DNA of 64,000 nucleotides from Plotosus lineatus (GCA_024760905.1 CM045735.1:12268749-12332748), one strand, 5' to 3'. Shown: positions 10,385-22,020, counted from the stretch's first letter. The notes: generated from the letters alone by a model not told the origin. A program made the numbers and translations.

Positions 10385-10925
10385 CATTCATTCATTTTCT
10401 GTAACCACTTAATCCTAATTAAGGTAGCCTGGAGGCTGGCGCCCATCCCAGCCGACTCCAGGTGAGGGCAAAGTACACCCTGGACAGCTCACCAGGCCAT
10501 CACAGGGCAGAACCACGCTGACAGCTATGCAGCTACTCTTGACAAAAGTCAACAATGGTTCTTTTACATGAACCTCAACCCATAGACAGTGAGAGACATG
10601 GCCGCCCTTCGATAACCCGTTTAGCTGCACTGGGAGAACAATCACCAGGAGGCTGGCAGCCATCTCAGCTGAATATAGGTGAGGGCAGGGTACACCCTGG
10701 ACGGCTTGTCAGGCCATTACAGGGCAGACAAATGCTAACGGCTATGCAGCTACTCTTTAGGAAAGTCAGCAATGGTTCTTTTACTTGAAACTCACACCAT
10801 AGACAATGAGATACATGGTCGGCCTTTCATAACCCACTTAGCTGCACTGGGGAGGCAGTAGCAACCCATTGAACCTCCAACCTAGGGATCAGTGATCCAG
10901 CACCTTACCACCGGGCAAACGGTGC
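10385..10925 (-). mobile_element. SINE family A, tandem pair
   Basis: The first unit runs from TTTTCTGTAACCACTTAATC to about 10640. A second partial unit from AGGAGGCTGGCAGCCATCTC repeats the body (GGTGAGGGCAGGGTACACCC, then TTCTTTTACTTGAAACTCAC) and finishes with the tRNA-like head complement near GATCCAGCACCTTACCACC. The two are fused inside the second half of unit one. Confidence 0.75.
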
Positions 10926-11388
10926 CCTCTAAAACACCAAGTTTTACCATTTATTTTTGCATATTTTAACCATGATTGCGGCTGGTCAGGTGGAGTCAAT
11001 GTACTCTGATTTGTAACTAATTGCATTCTTTTCTAAACTTCTCGTTCATGGTTTGTTACTAATTAAACAGAAGTATTAATGAACTGTGCTCTCTAAAAGT
11101 GTTTTAGTATTTACAATACAGAACCATAAGAAAACTAAAGACAATATGTTAGTCACAGTTGCTTGGATACAGGCATGATCAACTTGAAATAATGGTTTTT
11201 AATCCTAAAGTAGCTAGCCAATCAGATTGCACTGTCTCTGTGTAGTGTATTACTGATAAGAATATATATATATATATATATGATTTTCTGAGTAGATCCT
11301 TCCGTAGGAGAGTGCTCAATACTTTTTGGTAGAGCAAATAAACAAAAATAAAAGGACAGGACAAAGACTTTCTATTGAAACTCCATTT

Positions 11389-11443
11389 ATCACTACAGAT
11401 CTGTTTCGAGGGGTAGTGAAACCATCCTCTCTCTTCAGGTGAT
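11389..11443 (-). ncRNA. Type I hammerhead ribozyme, intact core
   Basis: On the minus strand: ATCAC, CTGAAGA, a stem II hairpin of 24 bases closed by GAG/CTC, GAAA, the self-complementary ACAGATCTGT for stem III, cleavage base A17, GTGAT. All invariant core positions (CUGANGA, GAAA, GUH) match. One arm pair in stem II is G-U. The predicted cut is between plus positions 11394 and 11393. Confidence 0.85.
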
Positions 11444-11478
11444 TATAGAAGAATTATAGAAGATTATATTCTTCTATA

Positions 11479-11533
11479 ATCACCTGAAGAGAGAGGATGG
11501 TTTCACCACCCCTCGAAACAGATCTGTAGTGAT
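11479..11533 (+). ncRNA. Type I hammerhead ribozyme, intact core
   Basis: Stem I ATCAC (11479-11483) pairs with GTGAT (11529-11533). Core CTGAAGA is 11484-11490. The stem II hairpin is 11491-11514 with one A-C mismatch and one bulged A. GAAA is 11515-11518. Stem III is the palindrome ACAGATCTGT. The predicted cut follows A11528. An outer stem I extension is also visible: TTCTAT (11472-11477) pairs with ATAGAA (11547-11552), leaving an internal loop like those that support loop-loop contacts in natural hammerheads. Confidence 0.88.
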
Positions 11534-11577
11534 AAATGGAGTTTCAATAGAAAGTCTTTGTCCTGTCCTTTTATTTT

Positions 11578-11640
<63 letters not shown>

Positions 11641-11659
11641 TCAAATACTGACTGTATAT

Positions 11660-12340
11660 TCTACTTGACTCTATATACTATTCGAGTTATGACCTAGATC
11701 GGTTCCGACCAACCAATCGTAAGTCGGATATTTAACACAACAAAACCAAAACCACCCGGCACTCACTATGGATTCATGTGAAGCGTATTCTTCACCTGCA
11801 CGTTCTTTCAACATGCAAAATAAACTTGCATTCTTACTTTGCACTGCTCGCAACATCACTTTCACATTTCTTTGCTTATTATCTTCCAGCAAAGTTTATA
11901 GCAACTTTTCCATCTCTGCAATCGGTCCTTCGGGCTGTTTTTGTGATGATGGTTGACTTAACTGGGACTGCTGCTTTCACTTCCCTAATGCGGTCCTTGT
12001 TTTTCAAAATTGTAGACACCGTGCAGTGGAAGAGACGGAGATCTCGAGCGATGGAATTTACTTTTTTCCTCCTTTATACTGCTTAATCACTTTCATGTTC
12101 ATCTCCACCAACAGTGCCGTCCTTGCTTTCTTGGTAGAATCGCCATCTGATGAATCGAACTTCCTCTTGGGGGCCATGGCAATGGTGTAGAGTAAATGAA
12201 TGTAAAATTGTACTGTGAAAGAGACGTTACTGTGACGGTATCTACTCACTGAGTGTAGCAGTAGAATGCTGTGAGTGTGAGATACTGGGATGCCACAACT
12301 ATCTTACGCGCTCTGCGCTGCCGGACATATACAGTAAACT
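11660..12340 (-). pseudogene. Tigger/pogo-type transposase N-terminus, frameshifted
   Basis: On the minus strand from about 12177: MAPKRKFDSSDGDSTKKART, then EMNMKVIKQYKGGKK. An A-run then breaks the frame. In the next frame it continues VNSIARDLRLFHCTVSTIL, KNKDRIREVKAAVPVKST. This is the same N-terminal helix-turn-helix region as at 4120 but a different family. A probable inverted end (TAAGTCGGATATTT with upstream GGTTCCGACC) lies near 11680-11730. The catalytic domain is missing. Element ends are approximate. Confidence 0.7.
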
Positions 12341-12342
12341 CA

Positions 12343-12560
12343 TAAGTATTTTTAATTTTAATTAATTTATGATTTTTGTTTGTTTGTTTGTTTGTTTTTT
12401 TGTTAGAAGTAATCCAACATTATATTTTTTGAGCAACTGATGGTAAATGTCAGCATGTCCACATCCTGTGATTGGAGGTTTATATTTTTTGGGGGTGATT
12501 TTTGGACATGAGAGCATGAAATCTCGACATACATATGCCAAAAACCCAGGAAATCAAACT
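12343..12560. other. No gene recognised; (TTTG)n near 12380
   Basis: Simple TTTG repeats then unassigned sequence before a SINE. Confidence 0.4.
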
Positions 12561-12850
12561 CAGTAACTTCTCACTATGAGGCAAATGTGCCGAGTACTGC
12601 ATCCGTTTCTATGTGGAATTTGCATGTTCTCTCCGTGCTTGTGTGGGTTTGCTTCATGTTCTCTAGTTTCCTCACAGAGTCCAAAAATATGCACAGTATG
12701 CTAATTGACTGTTCCAAATAACCTATGGATGTAAGTGTAAGTATGAATGGCTATGTGAGTTTTGGCCCTGTGCATGCTGTCCATGGCATACAATGATTTT
12801 GAACTCCCTGTGGCCCTAATTAGGATTAAGTGACTTAAAAAAACAAATGA
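12560..12850 (+). mobile_element. SINE family C
   Basis: Body in forward orientation: TGTGGAATTTGCATGTTCTC, TTTCCTCACAGAGTCC, TGTAAGTATGAATGGCTATG, tail CCTAATTAGGATTAAGTGAC. The head (left) is diverged. The tail is shared with SINE A, suggesting the same LINE partner. Confidence 0.75.
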
Positions 12851-12909
12851 ATTAATGAATTTTTGTTTCCTACAAGTAGAAGCACAAACTTCACAATCCC
12901 CGTGGTCTT

Positions 12910-12910
<1 letters not shown>

Positions 12911-13005
<95 letters not shown>

Positions 13006-13042
13006 CAAATATGCAAGTCATTTAAAAATATGTTGCATTGGC

Positions 13043-13093
<51 letters not shown>

Positions 13094-13112
13094 TGATGAT
13101 GATGATGATGAT
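12911..13112. repeat. (GT)n then (AAT)n(GAT)n microsatellites
   Basis: About 90 bases of GT (12911-13000), then AAT triplets (13044-13090) turning into GAT triplets. The long Thr/His and Asp/Asn runs predicted across them are artefacts. Confidence 0.95.
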
Positions 13113-13117
13113 TTCCT

Positions 13118-13235
13118 TTCTGATTTTTTTCCTTTATCAGGGGTCGCCACAGCGAATGATTCACATGTTTGATTTGGCATAGGTTTTTATGTCGGATGCC
13201 CTTCCTGACACAACCCTTTAGCAAGGGAGAGAAAC
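13118..13235 (-). mobile_element. RTE-derived short element
   Basis: Joins the RTE 3' end (AGGGGTCGCCACAGCGAATG in plus view) to a part of the RTE 5' leader (GTCGGATGCCCTTCCTGACA), which the long LINE carries near 16105-16135. A matching fusion occurs at 36134-36290, so it is a recurrent internally deleted or SINE-like derivative. Confidence 0.6.
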
Positions 13236-13448
13236 ACGCTGACAGCTTTGCAGCTGCTCTTTACGAAAGTCAGCAATGGTTCTTTTACATGAACCTCCCA
13301 CCATAGACAGTGAGAGACATGGCCCGCCTATGATAACCCAGTTAGCTGCACTAGGGGGGGGGGCGGGACAGTGACAACCTTGTGAAGAGTTGGACTAGAA
13401 CCCTAAACCTTAGGATCAGTGATCCAGCACTCTATACCACTAGACAAC
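13236..13448 (-). mobile_element. SINE family A, head half
   Basis: From ACACGCTGACAGCTTTGCAG through TTCTTTTACATGAACCTCCC to the tRNA-head complement GATCAGTGATCCAGCAC. It is directly fused to the RTE-derived segment. Confidence 0.65.
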
Positions 13449-13458
13449 TACCACTCCG

Positions 13459-13505
<47 letters not shown>

Positions 13506-13556
13506 CATTTGTATTTCTTAATTTTAAAAGTAAAAATGAAATTACTTTTTTGTTGT

Positions 13557-13616
<60 letters not shown>

Positions 13617-13617
13617 A
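13459..13617. repeat. (AAT)n, (TA)n and T-run
   Basis: AAT triplets at 13459-13505, TA dinucleotides at 13562-13590, then about 27 T. Confidence 0.95.
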
Positions 13618-13619
13618 CT

Positions 13620-14955
13620 ACTAATTAAATATCTGTATAGGTGGGATTCTGGCATGGTGAGTAGATGCTGTGCAGCTCCAAGGTCCAGTGTTAATTACTA
13701 AGCTCAGGTAACAATCTGTATACAGGTGGGCTTCTCAAAAGGTTCTCCGGTTTCGTCTCTTCGCTTAATAACAGATCAGTAGTTGGCTTGTTTTTATAAA
13801 TTGCCCCAGGTGAGAATGAGTGTGAGAATGTATGTGTGCATGGAGGCCTTGTATTATATAACATATATTGTTAAAATATGTATGAGGAAAAAAATAGGTG
13901 GAGCTCATCAGTAATAAATTCCAACGGCTGGTAGTAACATAGTCCTTTAGGAGCTACACTTCTCTTTAGCTTTGCAAAACAGGAAAATAAATGATAAAAG
14001 TAAAACATCTTCAGCTTTAACAGTGACCTCAGTGTGGTCGATAAGGTTCTTAGCAGATTATCCAATTACAAAGGTCACTTAGGTTTTGTAATCTTATAGC
14101 AAATGAGAGATAAGTTAAAAATAATGTTTACAGTTGAAGGCTTTAATGCTTCCAGTTGTTCATTCATCAATAAACATTGGATGCACCTTTTAATGTGGGC
14201 ATGGTACAATTTATCTGATAAAAATAGGATAAAAACATAATATATGGTAAATTTGTAAGTATATAATTATTATAATTATAAATAAATATTTTACCAGTAG
14301 ACTTCACATTGATTGGTGAGAAAGTGTTAATTAACTTTTTAATAGCAAATGAATTTAATTTTTTACAATAATATAAATTATATTAGCAGTCACTCATTCA
14401 CAAGGATGTTTAAAGCAGTTGTTCCACATGTAGGACAAACCATACATAATAAATGGATTAAACAATAAGCTGCTATTAAGTGACTGGGAACTCTTGCTTA
14501 TACATGCTGTAATACTAAGTATGGGATTTGTAAATTCAGTCGTTTTATTCCTTTATTTCTTACTTAATGAGTTACTCAACTTTATTTTCTTACTTTTGAG
14601 GAAGCGTGACTTATATAAAGTATAAAAAGTAGGAACCTTTTGTAAGTGTTCTTCATTTTATCTTAATGTTATGCAAACATCTGTACATGACGCTATATGA
14701 GTTTTGCGTCATGTAAGTTGGCGCGTATAAGGATATAGACATTTACTCACGATATGTTTGCATTCAAGATAATTCAACCCAAGCTCTTGCGTCCTATTAC
14801 ACCAAGGAACAGATGGCTTACACCTTCTTAAGCAAAGTCGCCATAGGAACAATACACTTGGGATAAAAGACCTGTTTTTCCACTTCTTGAGCACAGAAGA
14901 GCATTGTTAACCATGTTGTTTAAAACACTGCTAGTTTCATAAGCAACGTGTCTCG
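13620..14955. other. No gene recognised
   Basis: Long AT-rich stretch; short ORFs on both strands have no family motif and no plausible splice-framed exon was found. Confidence 0.5.
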
Positions 14956-14956
14956 A

Positions 14957-15790
14957 ATTAAGATAAGTTAAGATAAGAGATGTTTATTGTCAACTGTTGC
15001 GCGAACAAAGGAAAATCAGTTTAGCTGATCTTCTACATCTATCCACATGGTCACATATTTACAGTTATACATCTATTCACATATTTACACACACACATAC
15101 ACGCTAGTTCATATACACATACACAGAAGGGTGCATGATGTGTCAATGTTATATAATGTTCAAGACCTGCTCTAAACATGACTATTGTGCTTCAACGGGA
15201 ATATAACACTTAAACATGTGTGTTGCACTAAAAGGAGTAATATTGCACTGTCCAGGAAGATGGTCTGAGTGATGGTTATTGAGTCAGTGTATGTGATGGT
15301 GGTGGTGATGGTTGGGTTATACGTTTAACAGCTTGTAGGTAAAAGCTGTCCTTCAATCTATTAGTTTTTGTTTTTGGTGTTCTGTACTTTTTTGTCCAGG
15401 GTGTGTGGGGGATCTAGTTCCACTCATCACAGTGCTGTCCTCACCACTAACTGCAAGGCCTTCCTGTCCTCTACAGTACAGCTGATGAATCAGACTATAA
15501 GCTCTCCATGGAGAAATGGTAAAACTTTCTCAATAGGGGTCGGGGTAGGTGGGCTTTTCAGAGGTTTCTGGAAAGTACATCCTTTGTTGTGCTTTACCCA
15601 CCTGGTGGGAAATGCTCGTGGACCAGCTGAAGTCAGCAGAGATGCAGAGTCCAAGAAACTTAATGAACACCACCCTCTCTACCACCACTTCATCAATGTA
15701 GAGGGCAGAGAGTGCCGTTTGTTTTGATCTCCTGAAGTCCATTATCATCTCCTTGGTTTTGGATGTGTTAAGTTCCATATTATTGATCGA
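14957..15790 (-). mobile_element. CR1/L2-type LINE 3' fragment
   Basis: The minus strand from 15778 reads MELNTSKTKEMIMDFRRSKQ, then VVVERVVFIKFLGLCISADF, matching the end of the reverse transcriptase in the LINE at 38891-42380 (NTRKTKEMVVDFRRS, then FKYLGVHL). The 3' end at the left carries a TTAAGATAAGTTAAGATAAG simple tail like the (AGATA)n tail of that copy. The thumb region is diverged and shifted. Confidence 0.7.
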
Positions 15791-16009
15791 TTACAGAATC
15801 GATTGTTTGCATTCATGGAAAATATTTACTGTTAATCATCAAAGCAAAGATTTTCAAGTAATTATTGATTGATTCAAGCAATTACTGATGTTCTTGGTAT
15901 TTGGAAAGATTTGGTTTATAAAATGAGCTGATTACAAAGGGCATAGTGCTTTTGCAAATCCTGGCAAATGGCAACATCCTATGATTAGAAGGAAGATGAT
16001 GCCTTAGGA

Positions 16010-19000
16010 GAATTACAGGACATGAATATAGGATGTGAATGCAGCTGTGAAGGGGGGCATAAGCCAGTGTTCATCCTCACGCCAGTCTGAAGCCTGAATA
16101 AATGCAGAGGGTTGTGTCAGGAAGGGCATCCAACGTAAAACATTTGCAAAATTTGTTATGCGAGTCATAAAAACGAATGTCATACCGGCTCGATAGAGGC
16201 CCGAGTTAGCAACAACTGCCACCAGTGCTATTAATCAAAAGGGTGCTGGTGAAAACTGGGCTACTGTTGGTCGAAGAAGGAGGGGCGGGAGGCGTGATTG
16301 TAGGCGGAGAGAGAAAAGGAAAAGGCATGAGTCTAGGATTGAGAGTAGACACTTTGAATGTTTGAACTATGACAGGAAAAGCTAGAGAGTTGGCTGACAT
16401 GACGTAGAGGAGGAAGGTGGACATACTGTATGTTCAGGAGACCAGGTGGAAAGGTAGCAAGTGTAGAAGCTTAGGAGCAGGGTTTACGCTGTTTTATCAT
16501 GGTGTGGATGGGAAGAGAAATGGAGTAGGAGTCATCTTGAAGGAGGAGTTTGTCAGGAATGTTCTAGAAGTGAAAAGAGTGTCAGACAGAGGGATGAGTC
16601 TCAAGTTAGAAATTGAAGGCATGATGTTCAATGTTATTAGTGCTTATGCCCCATAGGCAGGATGTGAACTAGAAGAGAAGGAGAGATTCTGGAGGGAGTT
16701 AGATGAAGTGATGCAGAGTAGCCCGAGAGGGGAAAGAGTGGTCATTGGTGCAGACTTCAATGGACATGTTGGTGCAGGCAACAGTGGGGACGAGGAAATG
16801 ATGGGCAGGTTTGGTATCCAGGACAAGAACACAGAAGGACAGATGTCGACAGATTTTACAAAAAAGATGGAAATGGCTGTGGTGAATACTTTCTTCCAGA
16901 AGAGACAGGACCATAGGGTGACTTATAAAAGTGGAGGTAGGAGCACAAAGGTAGACTACATCTTGTGTAGATGATGCAATTTGAAGGAAGTCAGTGACTA
17001 CAAAGTAGTCGTGGGTGAGAGTGTTGCCAGACAGCAAAGGATAGTGGTGTCCAGGATGATGCTGATAGTGAGGAAGAGGAAGACGGCAAAGGCAGAGCTG
17101 AAGACAAAGTGGTGGAAGCTGAAAAAGGATGAGTGTCGTGTTGTCTTTGAGGAGGAGTTGAAACAGGCTTTGGGTGGTCAGGATGTGCTTCCGACTGACT
17201 GGACAACTACAGCTAATGTGATCAGGGAGACAGGTAGGAGAGTACTTGGTGTTTCCACTGGAAGGAAAGTAGATAAGGAGACTTGTTGGTGGAATGAGGA
17301 AGTGCAGGAGTGTGTACAAAGGAAGAGTTTAGCTAAGAAGAAGTTGGACATTGACAGAACAGAAAAGAGAAAACAGGAATACAGGGATACACAGCATAAG
17401 GCAAAGGTAGCAGTGTCAAAGGCCAAACAGTATGATGACTTGTATGCTTGGTTGGACAGTAAGGAGGGAGAAAATGATTTTTAGAGGTTGGCACAGCAGA
17501 GAAACATAGCTGGGAAGAACGTGCAGCAAGTTAGAGTGATTAAGGACAGAGAGGGAAATGTATTGACCGATGACAGAAGTGTTCGGGGAAGATGGAAAGA
17601 GTACTTTGAAGAGCTGATGAATGAGGAAAATGAGAGAGAGAAAAGAGTAGAAGAGGTGACCATTGAGGACCAGGAAGTAGCAAAGATTAGTAAGGGTGAA
17701 GTGAGGAGGGCATTGAACAGGATGAAGAGTGGAAAGGCAGTTGGTCCTGATGACATACCGCTGGAGGTATGGACGTGTCTAAGAGAGGTAGCAGTAGATT
17801 TTATGACAAAAACATTCAACAAAGTCTTACAGAGTGAGAGGATGGCAGAGGAATGTAGGAGAAGTATGCTAGTGCCCATTTTTAAGAACAAGGAAGATGT
17901 GTAGAGTTGTGGCAACCATAGAGGGATAAAGTTAATTTGCCATATAATGAGGTTATGGGAAAGAATAGTGGAAGTGAGACTAAGGGCAGAGATCAGCATG
18001 TGTAAACAACAATTTGGTTTCATGCCAAGAAAGAGCACCACAGATGCAGTGTTTGCTTTGAGGATGTTAATAGAGAAGTACAGAGAAGGTCAGATAGAGC
18101 TGCATTGTGCCTTTGTGGATCTGGAGAAAGCATATGATAGGGTGCCGAGAGAAGAACTGTGATCTTGCATGAGGAAGTCTGGATTGGCAGAGAAGTATGT
18201 TAGAGTGGTGCAGGACATGTACGAGAGATGTAAGACAGTGGTGAAGTGTGCTGTTGGTGTGACAGATGAGTTCAAGGTGGAGGTAGGACTGCATTAAGGG
18301 TCAGCTCTGAGCCCCTTCTTGTTTGCTATGGTGATGGACAGGCTGACAGATGAGGTTAGACAAGAATCTCTATGGACTATGATGTTTGCAGATGACATTG
18401 TGATCTGTAGTGAAAGCAGAGAACAAGTGGGGGAAATCTAGAGAGGTGGAGGTATGCCCTGGAAAGGAAAGTTATGAAGGTTAGCCTCAGTAAGACAGAA
18501 TAAATGTGTGTGAACGAGAAAGACCCAGGAGGAACGGTGAGTTTAAAGGGAGCAGAGATAAAGAAGGTGGAGGATTTTAAGTACTTAGGCTCAACAATCC
18601 AGAGCAATGGAGAGTGTGGAAAAGAGATGAAGAAGCGTGTGCAGGCAGGTTGGAATGGTTGGAGAAAAGTGTCCGGTGTGATGTGTGATAGGAGGGTATC
18701 AGCAAGAATGGAAGAAAAAGTGTACAAGACGGTGATGAAGCCAGTGATGTTGTATGGTTTAGAAACAGTGGCCCTGAAGAAAAGACAGGAAGCAGAGCTG
18801 GAGGTAGCAGAGATGAAAATATTGAGGTTCTCTTTGGGAGTAACGAGGATGGATAGGATCGGGAATGAGTACATCAGAGGGAGCACATGTAAGAGGTTTT
18901 GGAGACAAAGTCAGAGAGGCTAGATTGAGATTGTTTGGACATCTACAGAGGACGGATAGTGAATATATTGGTCACAGGATGCTAAGGTTGGAACTACCAG

Positions 19001-19172
19001 GCAGAAGGCTTAGAGGTAGACCAAAGAGGAGATTTGTGGATATGGTGAAGGAAGACATGACGGTAGTTGGAGTAAGAGAAGAAGATACACAGGATAGGGT
19101 GAGATGGAGGCAGATGATTTGCTGTGGCGACCCCTGAAGAGAGCAGTTGAAAGGAAAAGAAGAAGAAGAATA
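16010..19172 (+). mobile_element. RTE-type non-LTR retrotransposon, nearly complete but dead
   Basis: 5' leader with GGTTGTGTCAGGAAGGGCAT. Then an APE-type endonuclease: YVQETRWKG, MFNVISAYAP, VVIGADFNGHVG, VTYKSGGRSTKVDYILCR. Then reverse transcriptase: SGKAVGPDDIPLEVW, FVDLEKAYDRVPREEL, GSALSPFLFAMVMDRL, and the catalytic MMFADDIVI near 18380. The C-terminus is DFKYLGSTIQSNGECG to RCGDP-like CCGDP. From 16417 to about 18400 the same frame runs through, broken only by nonsense codons (after SAYAP, ILCR, GENDF, KEDV, REEL, VGLH). Frame changes occur between there and 18504 and again near 18890. The tail is AAGAAGAAGAA. The domain order and the absence of an RNase H or second ORF fit the RTE clade (Expander/RTE-X-like). 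It cannot encode a working protein. Confidence 0.88.
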
Positions 19173-19199
19173 ATGCAGGATGTGAATTACAGAAGTAAA

Positions 19200-19740
19200 T
19201 AATTATAATAAAGAAACAAGAGGAACAACCAAGGGGAAGCGATACTTTGCGAAAAGAATAGAAAGTATCACATGTTAAGTTTCTTCCCTTTTGTTTATAG
19301 CTAAATGTTCATTTCTCAGTATTTATACTGATTCTGCATCATCAGCAGAATCGCACCACAAAATATTGAAATGCAGTTTCAGGGTTTTATCCATAGCAAA
19401 CAAGACAGACATGTAAACAGACATAAAACAGCAATTTCTTTGATGAACATTAACAAACAGTCAATCTCAATCTCAATTTTAAAATTAAGTAATTATGTAA
19501 TTGGTATATACTCCCTGGGAACGGTCCAATCTGATCTTGTGATAGTAGACATTATTATATACTTTTAGGAAACAGTAAAACCTGATTAGTCTGCTGTTTC
19601 TGGATTAAATAAAAAATATTCTGAGGGGATGACCCATGAATCAAAACAACAGATACTGAGAGTTTGTCACTAGAAGCAAGCAGCGTCATCATTACCATGT
19701 TTAACAATGGAAAAAATAATCTATAAAAATCCCCCAAAGA
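19200..19740. other. No gene recognised
   Basis: AT-rich unique-looking sequence after the LINE tail. Confidence 0.5.
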
Positions 19741-19744
19741 TTTT

Positions 19745-19810
<66 letters not shown>
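19745..19810. repeat. (GT)n microsatellite
   Basis: About 65 bases of GT dinucleotides. Confidence 0.95.
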
Positions 19811-19811
<1 letters not shown>

Positions 19812-20408
19812 ATTGTATGTGCACTGAAAGTGCCCTGCTGCTTCCCAGTTCATTGCGTGTTACCCTTGTGTTAAGACGTCGTCTCTGTGTTCTTTGTGTT
19901 TACACTGTTTTGTGGACTTTTGTAACCCTAAGCAAATATCATTGATCAGAAACGTAAGCCTACTAGCATGGGTGCAAGTTTTCCGGCATATGCCGGAATT
20001 TCCGGTTTTCCCAAGACTGGATTAACTATCTACTCGGATTGGCACAATCTACCATGCATACTCACTTCCTTTAAAGTGACCATTGGAACCATTTATAAAC
20101 AGAAAGATCGCATCATAGAGAATGTTAAAGGTTATATTTGATACTGTATTTAATATTTGATGAGTGAATTTGATAAAAATGTATCTATTTGAAATTATTT
20201 TGCTTGAATTTAATTTATTTGAAATTAATGTTGATATTATTTGATATATTTGATATTATTTTACAATGTTGTGTTTATAATAATTGATTTAGGGGTGTTT
20301 TATGAAATACGATAATGGTATTTATGGATGTATAGTACAGTGTCAACGTCATACATCACTGGAATATACAGTAACAAGCAAAAACTTAAGTTGGGGAGCG
20401 TCAGTATA

Positions 20409-21600
20409 CACAGTGCTGTGCAAAAGTTTTTGCCCTCTTCCTGATTTTTTACTTTTTTGCCCCTTTGTCACACTTTTTCAGATCATCAAATAAATTTAAA
20501 CATTGCACAAAGATAACCCAAGTCTTCAAAAAAATGCAGTTTTCTTGTTGTGATTTTATTTCTGAAGATAAAAATCCTATCTTCTTATCCTATAAGATAT
20601 CCTATTTTCCTATCTATTCTTATAAGATAAAAATCCTATCTATCAAACCTACATGAAGCTCTGTGAAAAAGTAATTGTCCCCTTGTTTAAACGTGAGGTA
20701 ATTGTGATTAATCCTATTACTGGGGAAAACTGAGTTCAATTTCATGGCCACACCCAGGCCTGATTGACGCCAGACATTTCCAGTCAGGAGATCCCTAACA
20801 TAAAACCTGTCTGACAAGGTGAGGTAGGCCATACTGAACACATATCATCATGCCGTGATCCAATGAGCTTTAACAGCAAACAAGACAGAAGATTATAGAG
20901 ATATCTCAGTCTGGGAAAGGATACAAAGTCATTGGTAAATCTTTGGGATTCCAGTGGAGCACTGTCAGAGTCATTATCTATGAATGTAGAAGGGATGGCA
21001 CAGTGGTGACCCTTCCCAGGAGTGGCTGACCTACCAAAATTACTCCAACAGCACAGCGCAGACTAACCGGAGAAGTCACAAAGGATCCAAAAACCACTTC
21101 TAAACAACTTCAAGCCTCACTTGCCACCTCAGTTAATGTCAATGCTCATGACTCCACCATCAGAAAGACCAGAGGAAAAAATGGCATCCATAGAACAGTT
21201 CAGAGGCGAACTCCACCGTTGACAAAAAATAATATCAAGACACGACTCACTTTTACCAAGAATCATCTTGCTCATCCCCAAAGCTTTTGAGAAAATGTCC
21301 TCCGGACTGATCAAACAAAAGTTGAACTTTTGGAGAGAAATGCATCCTGTTACATCTGTCAAAAAAGCAACACTGCATTTGATAAAAAGAACATTGTGCC
21401 AACAGTGAAAAATGGTTGTGGAAGTCTGATGATCTGGGCCTGCTTTGCTGCTTCAGGACCTGGGAGATTTGTCATGATTGATGGAACCATGAATTCTGCT
21501 CGCTACCAAGAAATCCTGGCGAAGAATGTCCGTCCATCAGTTCAAGACCTCAAGCTAAAGTACACCTGGGTTCTGCATGTTCTGAGGAACATGTTTTTTT
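20409..21600 (+). pseudogene. Tc1-type transposase, multiply broken
   Basis: A TA at 20407 precedes the terminal sequence CACAGTGCTGTGCAAAAG. The coding remnant from about 20870 reads LSLGKGYKVIGKSLGFQWST (helix-turn-helix), then PTAQRRLTGEVTKDPKTTSK, TRLTFTKNHLAHPQSF, and the DDE-domain piece CGSLMIWACFAASGPGRFVM, GTMNSARYQEILAKNV. In-frame stops and a lost segment after LERNASCYICQKSNTAF mark it as dead. The catalytic C-terminus and right inverted repeat are not seen. Confidence 0.85.
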
Positions 21601-21639
21601 GCCACACTGTACTAGAATTAAGTGTAATTGTGCATCCAC

Positions 21640-22016
21640 TACAGTAGTTGGCAGTGGCACTCTCATTGTCAAGCTATAGTGTAGGGAAAAAGCACCAAGC
21701 AAACGATATGAAGTGCAGTAAACACTATATATAGTCGGGTGCAGGGTACTGAGAAGGGCATGAAATGTTTTTTTTTTCTTCTTCTTCCTAAAGGGGGCAT
21801 CACAGAAAATAATTGAGAAGCACTGTACAAGGCGTTCTCGGAGCGCACGGAGAAATACACGTGGAAGAATACAAGGCTAATTGGCCCGGAAAAGCCATTT
21901 TCCAAGCAGAGCTCATAAATAAATATTTTGCTTGTTGGATGGGGCAGATTTTTGGTGGGATCGAAGCTTATATCGTGGAAAATTCATTCTAAGAGACACT
22001 CGTAAGTCAAAATACC

Positions 22017-22020
<4 letters not shown>
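21640..22020. mobile_element. Possible Tigger-like fragment
   Basis: The right end (ACACTCGTAAGTCAAAATAC, then CACTG before a GT tract) looks like a Tigger-family terminal repeat in reverse. No coding part is recognised and the left end is not found. Confidence 0.35.

Larger units (their letters stand above)
11264..11640. mobile_element. Penelope-like composite: two opposed hammerhead arms between (AT)n tracts
   Basis: (AT)n to 11280. The minus-oriented element end and body run 11281-11455, a 12-base spacer follows, the plus-oriented body runs 11468-11580, then (AT)n to 11640. The two bodies are near-perfect inverted copies of about 110 bases (CAAAGACTTTCTATTGAAAC on one side, GTTTCAATAGAAAGTCTTTG on the other). 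Each contains a hammerhead motif. The plus arm stops at TTATTTTTG exactly where the copy at 2119-2230 stops, so the two loci share a composite structure. No protein domain is left. Confidence 0.7.

Noticed and set aside
12863..13045. Cys/Val repeat peptide
   Set aside because: Translation of (GT)n; no coding evidence.
16699..17319. Minus-strand frame of 206 codons
   Set aside because: Antisense of the RTE ORF; its openness follows from the coding strand's codon use and no motif is present.
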